A stretch of DNA of 64,000 nucleotides from Actinomadura luzonensis (GCF_022664455.2 NZ_JAKRKC020000002.1:1426001-1490000); one strand, 5' to 3'. Shown: positions 7,666-16,438, counted from the stretch's first letter. Notes: generated from the letters alone by a model not told the origin. Program-made: numbers and translations.

Positions 7666-9099
7666 TCAGATGCACTGCGGCACCTCGTTGCCCGCGTCGC
7701 GGATCGCCTTGGGCAGGTTCGTCATGACCAGCAGCACGAAGCCGATCACGAAGAAGATCACCATCGAGACGATGGCGACGCGGTAGCTGTTGGTGAGCTG
7801 CAGCGCCACGGTGACCGTCAGCGAGCCGATGAACGCCGACCCCTTGTCGCTGATCTGCAGCAGGCTGAAGTACTCCGCCTCCCGCCCCTTCGGGATCACC
7901 TGCGAGAACAGCGAGCGCGACAGCGCCTGCGTGCCGCCCAGCACGATCGCGATCGCGAACGCCATCAGGTAGAACTGCACCGCCTGCCCCTCGCCCACGA
8001 ACACCGCCGTCGCCACGATCGCCGTCCACAGCACCAGGCTCGCCAGCACCGTCCGCTTGGTGCCGATCAGCCGCGCCAGCCACCCCATCGCCAGCGCCCC
8101 GAAGAACGCCACGAACTGCACCATGAGGATCGCCGTGATCTGCACCGTCTTGTCCAGCTTGAGCGCCTCGGAGGCGAACGCCGCACTGTTGCCGATCACG
8201 GTCTGCACGCCGTCGTTGTAGACCAGGTACGCCAGCAGGAACAGCAGCGTCTCGGGGTACCTGCCCAGCTCGGCGATCGTGCGCCCGAGCTGCCGGAAGC
8301 TGCCGCCGACCGAGCGCAGCGCCGTCGTCTCGTGCGCGGGCACCGGCCGGTTGCGCAGCCGCAGCAGCGGCACGACGGTGAACGTCGCCCACCACAGCCC
8401 GGCCGACATCATGCAGATCCGCACCGCCGCGCCCTCGCCCAGCCCCAGGCTCTCGTGCTGGAGGTACAGCACCAGGTTGAGGGCCAGCAGCAGCCCGCCG
8501 CCGAGGTAGCCGATCGCCCACCCGCGCGAGGACACCCCGTCGCGCTCCTCCGGCGTGGAGATCTGCGGCAGGAACGAGTCGTAGACCACGACCGAGCAGC
8601 CGTAGGCCAGGTTGGCCAGCACGAACAGCACGCCGCCGAGCAGGTAGCGGTCGCCCTCGACGAAGAACAGCCCCATCGTGGCCAGCGCGCCGACGTAGGC
8701 GAAGCCGCCCAGCAGCTCCCGCTTGCGGCCGGTGTGGTCGGCCAGCGCGCCCGCCACCGGCAGCACCACGATCTGCAGGAACACCGCGACCGTGGTGATC
8801 AGGCCGAAGAACGCGGCCGGCCGGATGTCGGCGCCGAGCACGTCCACGTAGCCGAGGCCGGGGTTGGCGGCGACCAGGTTGTCGAAGTCGGCCGAGCACC
8901 GCTCGGCCGGCACACCGGGGAAGTCCTTCGCGCAGGCCGCGGTCCGCGCCACCGGGATCAGGTACGGGCCGAGGAAGACCGAGATGATCGTGGTGTAGAA
9001 GGCCGAGTTGGCCCAGTCGTAGATGTACCAGCCGCGCTGCTCGCGCCGGCGCGCTGCGGGGGAGTCGTCCAGCGCCGCGGGGGGTGCGGGTACGGGCAT
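7666..9099 (-). CDS. MFS transporter, UMF1 (Atg22-like) family
   Basis: A 477-residue permease with about 12 membrane segments. The N-terminal signature REQRGWYIYDWANSAFYTTIISVFLGPYL is typical of the UMF1 family, whose bacterial substrates are unknown. A periplasmic loop with three cysteines (around residues 35-50) may be disulfide-linked; ALADHTGRKRELLGGFAYVGAL is the MFS loop 2-3 motif. The protein ends in a hydrophilic tail with NEVPQC. The ATG at 9099 starts right at the soluble N-terminus. It is followed by the twin operator, and preceded by the GDPD gene in the same direction, with which it may be cotranscribed. Confidence 0.85.
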   Translation of the reverse strand: MPVPAPPAALDDSPAARRREQRGWYIYDWANSAFYTTIISVFLGPYLIPVARTAACAKDFPGVPAERCSADFDNLVAANPGLGYVDVLGADIRPAAFFGLITTVAVFLQIVVLPVAGALADHTGRKRELLGGFAYVGALATMGLFFVEGDRYLLGGVLFVLANLAYGCSVVVYDSFLPQISTPEERDGVSSRGWAIGYLGGGLLLALNLVLYLQHESLGLGEGAAVRICMMSAGLWWATFTVVPLLRLRNRPVPAHETTALRSVGGSFRQLGRTIAELGRYPETLLFLLAYLVYNDGVQTVIGNSAAFASEALKLDKTVQITAILMVQFVAFFGALAMGWLARLIGTKRTVLASLVLWTAIVATAVFVGEGQAVQFYLMAFAIAIVLGGTQALSRSLFSQVIPKGREAEYFSLLQISDKGSAFIGSLTVTVALQLTNSYRVAIVSMVIFFVIGFVLLVMTNLPKAIRDAGNEVPQCI

Positions 9100-9163
9100 G
9101 ATGTCTCGTCGCTCCTAGCGCCGGCCGGTCCGCCGGCCGGGGGTCAGAAGGGCTGCGGGGGGT

Positions 9164-9964
9164 TCAGGCCGCCAGGCTGCCGGGGTGCCACTGGCCGCGC
9201 CGCGTCAGCACCTCGCGCAGGCCGGTGACGTTGTCGGTCATGACGCCGTCCACGCCGAGGTCGAGCAGCTGCTCCATGCGGGCGGTGTCGTTGATCGTCC
9301 ACACGTGCACCTGCATGCCGATGGCGTGCGCGGTGCGCACCAGGGCGCGGGTGGTGACGCGCAGCCCGCGAAAGCCCACCGGCACCTGGGCGCAGGGCAC
9401 GCCGGCGCGCGACAGGCGGGCCAGCAGCCGCCCGTAGCCGGAGGTGGCGGCCGCGGTGCGCAGCGCGGCGATGCCGCGCGGCCCGAGCGCCGAGCACACC
9501 TCGCGGCCCAGCGCCGCCTTGGCCAGCACCAGCCGCTCGTCGGAGAAGGAGGTCAGGCAGACGCGGTCGTAGGCGTTGGTGCGCCGGACCGCCTCGGCCA
9601 GCGGGGCGATCGCCGCGGCCTCCTTGACGTCGATGTTGAAGCGGATCTCCGGCCAGGTGCCGAGAAGGTCCTCCAGCAGGGGGATCTCGTGCACGCCGCC
9701 GATGCGGGCCCGCCGCACCGCCCGGTAGGGCAGCTCGGAGATGCGGCCGCGCCGGTCGGTCACCCGGTCGAGGGTGTGGTCGTGGAAGGCCAGCAGCACG
9801 CCGTCGGCCGTGGCGTGCGCGTCGGTCTCCAGGTAGGTGTAGCCGAGCCCGACCGCCCGTTCGAAGGCGGCCACGGAGTTCTCCGCGCCCTCCGCGGCGC
9901 CCCCGCGATGGGCGAAGGCGAGCGGGCCCGGGTGGTCGAGAAAGGCGAATCGGCGGCTCAGCAC
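9164..9964 (-). CDS. Glycerophosphodiester phosphodiesterase
   Basis: A 266-residue GDPD-family TIM barrel that hydrolyses glycerophosphodiesters to glycerol-3-phosphate and an alcohol. The catalytic motifs are visible: AFAHRGG near residue 18, ETDAHATADGVLLAFHDHTLDR near 46-68 (metal-binding Glu/Asp and catalytic His), and FNIDVKE near 105. The C terminus has VWTINDTARMEQLLDLGVDGVMTDN, the usual last strand. No signal peptide, so probably cytosolic. It lies 65 nt upstream of the UMF1 permease on the same strand. Confidence 0.9.
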   Translation of the reverse strand: MLSRRFAFLDHPGPLAFAHRGGAAEGAENSVAAFERAVGLGYTYLETDAHATADGVLLAFHDHTLDRVTDRRGRISELPYRAVRRARIGGVHEIPLLEDLLGTWPEIRFNIDVKEAAAIAPLAEAVRRTNAYDRVCLTSFSDERLVLAKAALGREVCSALGPRGIAALRTAAATSGYGRLLARLSRAGVPCAQVPVGFRGLRVTTRALVRTAHAIGMQVHVWTINDTARMEQLLDLGVDGVMTDNVTGLREVLTRRGQWHPGSLAA

Positions 9965-10000
9965 GTCCTGAAGTATGCCCTTCCTGGATGAACGCTGCGG

Positions 10001-10540
10001 TTACGAATCGGGGAGATTCTGCCACTCCTGGCGGCGTGCCTCCGACAGCGCGATGGCGGCCGCCACCGCCACGTTGAACGAGCCCACCCGGCCGACCTGG
10101 GGGATGTAGCAGGCGCCGTCGACGGCGTCGAGCAGGGCGGGGGAGCAGCCGTGGTCCTCGCTGCCGACCACCAGGCACACGTCGCGGCCGAGGTCGGCGC
10201 GGTGCAGCGGCACCGCCTCCTCGGTCAGCTCGATCGCGAGCACCGCGTAGCCCGCCTCGCGGGCGGCCTTGACCGCCTCGGTGGCGGGCACCGCCTCGTG
10301 CCAGGTGACCAGCCGCTCGGTGCCGAGCGCGGTCTTGCCCGCCTTGGGGTTGGTGGGCGGGGTGGCGTTGCCGGCCAGCCAGACCTCCTCCACGCCGAAC
10401 GCGGCGGCGCTGCGGAAGATCGAGCCGATGTTGAACGGGCCGGTGACCGACTCGATGATCAGGCCGAGCCGGTTGCCGGTGTTCCTGCGCCAGGTGCGGT
10501 TGAGCCGCTTGACGTCGGTGGGGCGCAGCTGCCTTCTCAC
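10001..10540 (-). CDS. TrmH/SpoU family RNA methyltransferase
   Basis: A 179-residue SPOUT methyltransferase that probably 2'-O-methylates tRNA or rRNA. The three knot motifs are present: motif 1 GPFNIGSIFRSAAAFG, motif 2 VVGSEDHGCSP, motif 3 IPQVGRVGSFNVAVAAAIALSE. The GTG start at 10540 overlaps the stop of the upstream methyltransferase (GTGA), so the two are translationally coupled. Substrate cannot be read from the sequence; similarity is closest in style to TrmH-like tRNA Gm18 enzymes. Confidence 0.88.
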   Translation of the reverse strand: MRRQLRPTDVKRLNRTWRRNTGNRLGLIIESVTGPFNIGSIFRSAAAFGVEEVWLAGNATPPTNPKAGKTALGTERLVTWHEAVPATEAVKAAREAGYAVLAIELTEEAVPLHRADLGRDVCLVVGSEDHGCSPALLDAVDGACYIPQVGRVGSFNVAVAAAIALSEARRQEWQNLPDS

Positions 10541-11127
10541 GGGGTCACCTTCAGGATGCGGTAGGCGGCCCGGCTGGCCTCTCGGGAGGCCTGCCAGCCC
10601 TGCTCGCCGAGCCAGCGCTGCAGGGAGTCGGAGCCGAGGTGTCTCTGGACGACCAGGTAGGCGACGCCGTCGGGGGTGAGCCGGGTCAGCCACCTGGTGA
10701 GCATGTCGTGCAGGGCCTGCTTGCCGATGCGGATGGCGGGGTTGGACCAGATCGCCCGGAAGCGGACGTCGTCCGGCACCTCGTCCACATGCACCGACCT
10801 TACTTTGTCAAGGCGGGCGGCCTGAGCGTTCCTGGCGGTCAGCTCCACGCTGCGCCGGTTCACGTCGACGGCCCAGACCGTCGCCCGCGGGGCACGGGCG
10901 GCCATGGTCAGCGCGATCGGGCCGTAGCCGCAGCCCAGGTCGAGCAGGTCGCCCTCCTGCGGCGGCGGCGGGACGCTCTCCAGCAGCACCCGCGTGCCCA
11001 CGTCGACCCGCTCGGGCGAGAACACCCCGCTGTCGGTCTCCAGCCGCAGGTGCAGGTCGGGCAGGACGAGGTCGACCGCGCCGGGCCGGCTCGCGGCGCC
11101 CGGCCGCTCGGTGAAGTAGTGGGCCAC
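10537..11127 (-). CDS. Class I SAM methyltransferase, RsmC/RlmG-like
   Basis: A 196-residue MTS-type methyltransferase. Visible motifs are LLDLGCGYGPIALTMAARAP (SAM-binding loop, about residues 60-80), VWAVDVNRRSVELTARNA, and WSNPAIRIGKQALHDML, which takes the place of the NPP[IF]RxGK catalytic motif of RsmC/RlmG N2-guanine rRNA methyltransferases; the second Pro is Ala here. It lacks the degenerate N-terminal half of E. coli RsmC, as is usual in actinomycetes. The GTG at 11127 starts at the conserved AHYFTERPG. It is coupled to the TrmH gene, suggesting an RNA-modification pair. Confidence 0.85.
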   Translation of the reverse strand: MAHYFTERPGAASRPGAVDLVLPDLHLRLETDSGVFSPERVDVGTRVLLESVPPPPQEGDLLDLGCGYGPIALTMAARAPRATVWAVDVNRRSVELTARNAQAARLDKVRSVHVDEVPDDVRFRAIWSNPAIRIGKQALHDMLTRWLTRLTPDGVAYLVVQRHLGSDSLQRWLGEQGWQASREASRAAYRILKVTP

Positions 11128-11138
11128 GTGGTGAAACG

Positions 11139-12086
11139 TTACGGGATCCGCGAACCGAACATGACCGCGGCGCCCGCCACCAGCAGCCCGGCCAGGATCG
11201 CGGCCACGATGAACCACTGGGTGATCTCCTGGTTGACCAGCTTGTAGCCGAGCGAGGTGCCGATCTGCTCGTAGACCTCGCGCAGCTCGGCGCCGGACTC
11301 GGCGGTGTAGGCGCGGCCGGCGGTGCCGTCGGACAACGACTGGAGGGTCTGCTTGTTGACCGGGACGTTCACCGGGCGGCCGTCGATGTCGACGGTGCCC
11401 TCCTGGGTGCCGTAGGCGATGGTGGAGACCGGGACGTGGGACTGCTGGGCGGCCTCGATGGCCTCGTTGACCGAGCGGCCCGAGGTGTTGTCGCCGTCGG
11501 ACAGCAGCACGATCGCGGCGGGCGGCGGGTCGGTGGCGGCCTGCTGGTCGAAGGAGCGCAGCGAGTCGAGGGAGTTGAAGACGGCCTCCCCGATGGCGGT
11601 GCCCGGGCGGGTGGTGAGGGTGCCGATGGCGGTGATGACGGCCTGGTGGTCGGTGGTGGGGGAGATGACGACGTTGGCCGAGCGGGCGAAGGAGACCACG
11701 CCGACGTTGAAGCGGTCGGGCAGCTCGCGGGCGAAGTTCTGGGCGGCGGCCTTGGCGGCGGCGATGCGGTTGGGCTGGACGTCGTCGGCGTCCATGGACA
11801 GGGAGACGTCCAGGGCGATCATGATGGTGGCCCGGTCGCGGGGGACGCGTACCTGGTCGGCGGGTTTGGCCGCGCCGAGGACCAGCAGCGTCATCATGGC
11901 GAGGAACAGGCCGGGGGCGACGTGCCGGCGCCAGCCGGGGCCGGCGGGGGCGACCAGGTCGAGCAGGGCCAGGTTGGTGAAGCGCACGGTGTAGCGGCGG
12001 CGGGCGAACATCGCCGCGACGTAGCCGGCCACCAGCAGCGCCACCAGCACGAACAGCCACAGCCAGGCGGGGGCGAGGAACGTCAT
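11139..12086 (-). CDS. VWA-domain membrane protein (BatA-like)
   Basis: A 315-residue protein with a membrane segment at ~7-27, a second at ~58-75, a von Willebrand A domain at ~88-285 with an intact MIDAS motif (DVSLSMDADD, later SDGDNTSG), and a C-terminal membrane helix at ~290-310. This layout is that of BatA/aerotolerance-type proteins that work with a MoxR ATPase and a DUF58 protein. It is the third gene of the moxR operon and overlaps the DUF58 gene by 4 nt (ATGA). The VWA domain lies between the helices and probably faces outside. Confidence 0.88.
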   Translation of the reverse strand: MTFLAPAWLWLFVLVALLVAGYVAAMFARRRYTVRFTNLALLDLVAPAGPGWRRHVAPGLFLAMMTLLVLGAAKPADQVRVPRDRATIMIALDVSLSMDADDVQPNRIAAAKAAAQNFARELPDRFNVGVVSFARSANVVISPTTDHQAVITAIGTLTTRPGTAIGEAVFNSLDSLRSFDQQAATDPPPAAIVLLSDGDNTSGRSVNEAIEAAQQSHVPVSTIAYGTQEGTVDIDGRPVNVPVNKQTLQSLSDGTAGRAYTAESGAELREVYEQIGTSLGYKLVNQEITQWFIVAAILAGLLVAGAAVMFGSRIP

Positions 12087-13030
12087 GTCACCTTCCCGTG
12101 GGCTTTGCGGGCGACGTGGCTCATGCGGCGCTGGCGCAGCACGAACTGCGCGACGTCGAAGACCCAGTCGCGGTCGGTGCGCAGCACCAGGTGGGCGATG
12201 CCGGCGCGGCGCAGCGCCCGGCGGGTGCCCTCGCGCTGGAGTTCCGCGGCTTCGGCGTAGGCTTGGCGGACTTTGGGCGTCAGGTGCACCTCGCGTACGT
12301 TCCCGGTCTCGGGGTCGGCGAACGCGACCCGGCCGACGTCGGGCAGCTCCAGCTCGCGGGGGTCGATGACCTCGACGGCCAGGACCTGGTGGCGGGCGGC
12401 CAGCCGCCTGATGGGGCGTTCCCAGGGGCGTTCGGCGTCGGGGTCGAGGTCGGGGCGGGCGTCCAGGAAGTCGGAGACGATCAGCCGCATGCCGCGCCGG
12501 CGGCGGGTGGCGGTGAGCACCTCGATGCCCTCGGCCAGGTCGGGCGCGTCGGGGACGGCCTCGCCGCGCGGGGCGTCCATGAGGGAGTGCAGCAGCCCGT
12601 ACAGGGCGGGGCGGCCGGTGCGGGCGGGCATGCGGTGGACGTACGCGTCGTGCAGGACCAGCGCGCCGAACCGGTCGCCCATGCGGCTGGACAGGAACCC
12701 GATGGCGCCGACGGCGGCGATCACCAGGTCGCGCTTGTCGGTGTCGGCGGTGCCGAAGTCCATGCTGGGCGACAGGTCGGCGAGGGCCCAGGTCTCCAGC
12801 TCGCGGTCGGCGATGAGGTCGCGGACGTGGGGGACGGTGGTGCGGGCGGTGACGTTCCAGTCCATGCGGCGCACGTCGTCCTCGCCGGGGACGTAGACGC
12901 GGCTGTCGCCTGCCTCGCTGCCGGTGCCGGGCAGCAGCCCCTGGTGGGCGCCGTGGAGCAGGCCGTCCAGCCGCCGCGTGACGGTCAGCTCCAGCTTGCG
13001 CAGCGCCTGCTCGGCGGTGGAGGCGCTCAA
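12083..13030 (-). CDS. DUF58 domain protein of the MoxR operon
   Basis: A 315-residue soluble DUF58 protein. The conserved core DDVRRMDWNVTARTTVPHVRDLIADRELETW is at about residues 50-85, followed by a VWA-like fold with LADLSPSMDF. DUF58 proteins are the usual partners of MoxR ATPases, probably linking them to a VWA client. The start is a TTG at 13030: it gives a TTGA overlap with the moxR stop, matching the overlap style of the rest of the operon, and no ATG or GTG is near the family N terminus. Function beyond the MoxR partnership is unknown. Confidence 0.87.
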   Translation of the reverse strand: MSASTAEQALRKLELTVTRRLDGLLHGAHQGLLPGTGSEAGDSRVYVPGEDDVRRMDWNVTARTTVPHVRDLIADRELETWALADLSPSMDFGTADTDKRDLVIAAVGAIGFLSSRMGDRFGALVLHDAYVHRMPARTGRPALYGLLHSLMDAPRGEAVPDAPDLAEGIEVLTATRRRRGMRLIVSDFLDARPDLDPDAERPWERPIRRLAARHQVLAVEVIDPRELELPDVGRVAFADPETGNVREVHLTPKVRQAYAEAAELQREGTRRALRRAGIAHLVLRTDRDWVFDVAQFVLRQRRMSHVARKAHGKVT

Positions 13031-14028
13031 CGGTTCTGGTTCCAGACGACGAGGGGCGGGGGCACGGCGTGCAGGATCTGCCTGACGACCTGCTCGGGGT
13101 CGACGCCGTCGGCCAGGGCGTCGAAGGTGAGCATGAGGCGGTGGGCCATGACGTCCACGGCGACGTCGCGGACGTCGTCGGGCAGCAGGTAGTCGCGGCC
13201 GCGCAGCAGCGCCATGGCGCGGCCGGCGGAGACCAGGCCGAGGGTGGCGCGGGGGCTGACGCCGATCTCGATGGTCTCGGCGAGGTCGGCCAGGCCGTAC
13301 TCGGCGGGGGCGCGGGTGGCCATGACCAGGCGCACCACGTAGTCGGCGACGAGCTGGTGGACCGAGACCTCCTCGGCGGCCTGCTGGAGGGCGAGCAGCT
13401 TGTCCGGTTCGAGCACGCGCTCGGGGACGGGCGGCGTGACGCTCATCCGCTGCAGGATCTCCAGCTCCTCGTGCGCGGTGGGGTGGGGGACGCGCACCCG
13501 GAACAGGAAGCGGTCGCGCTGCACCTCGGGCAGGGGGTAGACGCCCTCGGACTCGATCGGGTTCTGGGTGGCCAGCACGATGAACGGCTTGGGCAGCGGG
13601 TGCGTGACGCCGGCCAGCGTGACCTGGCGCTCGGCCATCACCTCCAGCAGGGCGGACTGCACCTTGGCCGGGGCGCGGTTGATCTCGTCGGCGAGCAGGA
13701 AGTTGACGAAGACGGGGCCGAGCTCGACGTCGAACTTCTCGTTGGAGGGGTGGTAGACGCGGGTGCCGACGATGTCGCTCGGCACGAGGTCGGGGGTGAA
13801 CTGGATCCGGGCGAACGTGCCGCCGACGACCGTGGCCAGGGTCGAGGCGGCGAGGGTCTTGGCGACGCCCGGCACCCCTTCCAGCAGGCAGTGGCCACGG
13901 GCGAGCAGGGCCACGATGAGCCTTTCGACCATGTGCTCCTGCCCGACGATGACCCGCCGGACCTCGTCGAGACTCTGACGCAGCAGGGCCGCGTCGGTTC
14001 CGCCTGGTGACTCTTCGGCGACGCTCAT
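13027..14028 (-). CDS. MoxR family AAA+ ATPase
   Basis: A 333-residue MoxR ATPase, a chaperone-like AAA+ protein that acts on VWA-domain clients. Walker A is GVPGVAKT near residue 52, Walker B is LLADEINRAP near 112, sensor 1 is FIVLATQNPIE near 148, and the arginine-finger region is LPEVQRDRFLF. The ATG at 14028 (MSVAEESPGG) is chosen because upstream in-frame sequence is antisense to the divergent gene. It is the first gene of a five-gene minus-strand run (moxR, DUF58, VWA, two RNA methyltransferases). Confidence 0.93.
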   Translation of the reverse strand: MSVAEESPGGTDAALLRQSLDEVRRVIVGQEHMVERLIVALLARGHCLLEGVPGVAKTLAASTLATVVGGTFARIQFTPDLVPSDIVGTRVYHPSNEKFDVELGPVFVNFLLADEINRAPAKVQSALLEVMAERQVTLAGVTHPLPKPFIVLATQNPIESEGVYPLPEVQRDRFLFRVRVPHPTAHEELEILQRMSVTPPVPERVLEPDKLLALQQAAEEVSVHQLVADYVVRLVMATRAPAEYGLADLAETIEIGVSPRATLGLVSAGRAMALLRGRDYLLPDDVRDVAVDVMAHRLMLTFDALADGVDPEQVVRQILHAVPPPLVVWNQNR

Positions 14029-14083
14029 GACGCCATTCCACCAAACGCGCCGCAAACGTGCACGACGCCACGTCTGTGCTTTC

Positions 14084-14866
14084 ATGGCAAACGTGGCAAG
14101 TCCCCTGCAGTACGGTGATCCGCCCCGGTTGGGACCCTTCGTCGTGCAGGCGCGCCTGCACCAGGCGCCGGCCGGTTTCGTGTACCTGGGCCAGGCGTCC
14201 GACGGGCGCGCGGTGTCGCTGGCCGTGCTGACGCGGGGGGCCGCCTTCGACGCCGCGGCGCGCGAGCGGTTCGTCACCGCGATCAGGGAGGCGGGGGGCG
14301 AGCGGGCGGGCCGGCGCGGCTGGTTCGGGCGCACGGGCCGGCAGCGGGGCACGGCCGCCGGGGCCGTGCTGGACGGGGCTCCCGAGGTGCTGGACAGCGA
14401 TCTGGGGAACGCGCCGTGGGTGGCGGTGCCGTACGTGCCGGGGCGGCCGGGCGCCGAATGGTTCCTGGAGCCGGTCATGGTGGGCGGGACGCTCATCGGG
14501 CAGGCGCACGGGCCGGACTTCGTGCCGTACTGGCTGACCGACCGCGCGCCCGCGCTGCCCGGCCCGGTGAGGCGCCGGCTGCCGCTGACCGAGACGCGGC
14601 GGCGGGTGCTGCTGGCCGCGCTGGCGCTGGCGCTGCTGCTGGCGCTGGTGGCGGCGATCCTGCTGCTGCTGGTGTTCGGGCGCAACGACAGCGAGCCGCA
14701 GCCGCGGCAGCTGCCGCCGACGGTGTTCGTGCCGACGGCCCCGCCGACGCCGGAGACGACCGAGCCGCGGCCCTCGCCGTCGCAGTCGTCGTCGCCGACG
14801 CAGACCGGGCCGGCCACGCCGGGCACCTCTCCCGGCGACGACGGCGGCGAGGGCGGGCCGCTGTAA
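14084..14866 (+). CDS. Membrane protein with a kinase N-lobe-like domain
   Basis: A 260-residue protein divergent from moxR. Residues ~8-60 (YGDPPRLGPFVVQARLHQAP...GFVYLGQASDGRAVSLAVL) read like a Ser/Thr kinase N-lobe, but the Gly-loop is degraded, the beta-3 Lys is missing and there is no C-lobe. A strongly hydrophobic helix at ~182-205 (LLAALALALLLALVAAILLLLVF) is followed by a Pro/Thr/Ser-rich tail likely to be extracytoplasmic. The ATG at 14084 is used because the earlier ATG at 14027 collides with the moxR start; a GTG at 14093 is also possible. No clear ribosome site. Role unknown; location suggests a link with the MoxR operon. Confidence 0.65.
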   Translation: MANVASPLQYGDPPRLGPFVVQARLHQAPAGFVYLGQASDGRAVSLAVLTRGAAFDAAARERFVTAIREAGGERAGRRGWFGRTGRQRGTAAGAVLDGAPEVLDSDLGNAPWVAVPYVPGRPGAEWFLEPVMVGGTLIGQAHGPDFVPYWLTDRAPALPGPVRRRLPLTETRRRVLLAALALALLLALVAAILLLLVFGRNDSEPQPRQLPPTVFVPTAPPTPETTEPRPSPSQSSSPTQTGPATPGTSPGDDGGEGGPL

Positions 14867-14871
14867 AGGGC

Positions 14872-14902
14872 TTGAGCCTCACGTGGCGTGAGGCTCTAGC
14901 GT
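14872..14902 (+). promoter_or_regulatory. MerR-type promoter with 19-bp spacer
   Basis: A -35 hexamer TTGAGC (14872-14877) and a -10 TAGCGT (14897-14902) are separated by 19 bp that hold the dyad GAGCCTCACG-TGG-CGTGAGGCTC (14874-14896). A long 19-bp spacer covered by a palindrome is the hallmark of MerR-family activation. The start point would fall at or next to the ATG at 14910, giving a leaderless mRNA. No merR gene is in the window. Confidence 0.8.
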
Positions 14903-14909
14903 CCTCGCC

Positions 14910-15770
14910 ATGGAATTCATCGTGCACGACACCTTGACGGCGATGGCCGCCCTCCTGCGGCGGCCCCTGGACGAGCGGCCCGACGCGATCCGGGACATGC
15001 TGGGCCCGATGCGGCAGGCGATCCCGATGCCCGGCGACCTGGTGGACATCCACCACCAGGCGGGCGGCTTCCGCGTGGACGCCGACGACCCGCGTTACCT
15101 GCCCGCCGTGGAGCGGATGATCGAGGCCGACGTGCTCGGCCAGGTCCGGCGCGAGCTGGAGCGCGCCTCGCGGCGGCTCGGCGACGCCCGGCAGCGCGAC
15201 GCGCTGCAGGTCATGTTCGTGCTCGGCAACCCCGACGACGAGCACCTGATGAAGCGCAGCGGCGGCTACTACGGGATGGGCGGCTCGCCCGGCTGGCTGT
15301 TCCTGCTGGCCTGGCCCGGTGAGGAGGTGATCGGCCGGATCGCGCACTGCGCGGTGCACGAGTTCCACCACAACGTGCGCTTCACCAACGTCGAATGGGA
15401 CCCGGTGGCCGTGACCGTCGGGGAGCACGTGGTGGCCGAGGGGCTGGCCGAGGCGTTCGTCAGGGAGCTGTCCGGGCCGGAGGCGATGGGGCCGTGGTCG
15501 GCGATGGTGACCGGCGAGGAGTTCGACCGGGCGTACGAGCTGATCATGAAGGACTTCGACCTGGCGGGGATGCAGCACACCTCGGCGTACGTGCTGGGCG
15601 ACGGCGCCATGCGGGCCTTCGGCCAGGAGCCGCGCGGCATTCCCGACATGGCCGGCTACGCGGTGGGCCTGCGGCTGGTGGACCGGGCGCTGGCCGCGAC
15701 CGGGCTGACGGCGACCGAGGCGACGCTGCTCCCGGCCGCCGAGCTGATGCGCCGCGCCGGCATCCGCTGA
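14910..15770 (+). CDS. DUF2268 putative Zn-dependent protease
   Basis: A 286-residue protein with the gluzincin-like motif HEFHH at about residues 151-155 inside HCAVHEFHHNVRF, plus a downstream VAEGLAEAFVREL segment that could supply the third zinc-ligand Glu, as in DUF2268 predicted proteases. No signal peptide, so it is probably cytosolic. Natural substrate is unknown. The ATG at 14910 sits at the expected transcription start of the MerR-type promoter, and no ribosome site precedes it, so translation is probably leaderless. DUF2268 proteins are often regulated by drug-responsive MerR regulators in actinomycetes, which fits (inference). Confidence 0.82.
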   Translation: MEFIVHDTLTAMAALLRRPLDERPDAIRDMLGPMRQAIPMPGDLVDIHHQAGGFRVDADDPRYLPAVERMIEADVLGQVRRELERASRRLGDARQRDALQVMFVLGNPDDEHLMKRSGGYYGMGGSPGWLFLLAWPGEEVIGRIAHCAVHEFHHNVRFTNVEWDPVAVTVGEHVVAEGLAEAFVRELSGPEAMGPWSAMVTGEEFDRAYELIMKDFDLAGMQHTSAYVLGDGAMRAFGQEPRGIPDMAGYAVGLRLVDRALAATGLTATEATLLPAAELMRRAGIR

Positions 15771-15787
15771 CCTCCCCGCGGGCCAGG

Positions 15788-16438
15788 TCAGCCCGGGGAG
15801 ACGAAACCGGACTCGTAGGCGGCGATCACGGCCTGGGTGCGGTCGCGCGCGCCGAGCTTGGCCAGGACGTTGCCCACGTGCGTCTTGACCGTCTCCTGGC
15901 CGACGGACAGCTCGGCCGCGATCTCCGTGTTGGACAGCCCCCTCGCCATCAGGCGCAGCACGTCGCCCTCGCGGCCGGTGAGCCGGTCGATGCCGGGCAC
16001 CCGCCCGCCCCGGCCCGCGGGGCGGCGGCCCGCCAGGGCCCGGATCGCGGCCGGGAACAGCAGCGACTCGCCCGCCGCCACCAGCCTGATGGCCTGCACC
16101 AGGTCGTCGGGGCGGGTGCGCTTGAGCAGGAACCTGCTGGCACCGGCGCGCAGGGCGTCGTAGACGTGGTCGTCGTTCTCGAACGTGGTGACCACCAGGA
16201 CCTTGGGCGGGTGGTCCAGGGCCAGCAGGCGGGCGGTGGCCTGGATGCCGTCCAGGGCGGGCATGCGGACGTCCATCAGCACGACGTCGGGGCGTTCGCG
16301 GCGCACCACGGGGAGCACGGCCGCGCCGTCGGCCGCCTCGCCGACGACGGTGAGGCCGGGCTCGGAGTCGATGATGATGCGCAGGCCGGCGCGGACGAGG
16401 TCCTCGTCGTCGGCGATCACGACGGTGAGCGGCGTCAT
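15788..16438 (-). CDS. NarL/LuxR family response regulator
   Basis: A 216-residue two-component response regulator. The receiver domain (1-~120) has the acidic pair Asp10/Asp11, the phospho-acceptor Asp56 (VVLMDVRMP), Thr in LVVTTFEN and Lys in FLLKRT. The C-terminal LuxR helix-turn-helix is LTGREGDVLRLMARGLSNTEIAAELSVGQETVKTHVGNVLAKL. The ATG at 16438 overlaps the stop of the sensor kinase (ATGA), so the pair is coupled. Target genes are not evident from the sequence. Confidence 0.94.
   Translation of the reverse strand: MTPLTVVIADDEDLVRAGLRIIIDSEPGLTVVGEAADGAAVLPVVRRERPDVVLMDVRMPALDGIQATARLLALDHPPKVLVVTTFENDDHVYDALRAGASRFLLKRTRPDDLVQAIRLVAAGESLLFPAAIRALAGRRPAGRGGRVPGIDRLTGREGDVLRLMARGLSNTEIAAELSVGQETVKTHVGNVLAKLGARDRTQAVIAAYESGFVSPG

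Noticed and set aside
14027..14083. ATG at 14027 as start of the kinase-N-lobe-like gene
   Set aside because: It overlaps the divergent moxR start codon and would leave no promoter; the added residues are Arg-rich without family character.
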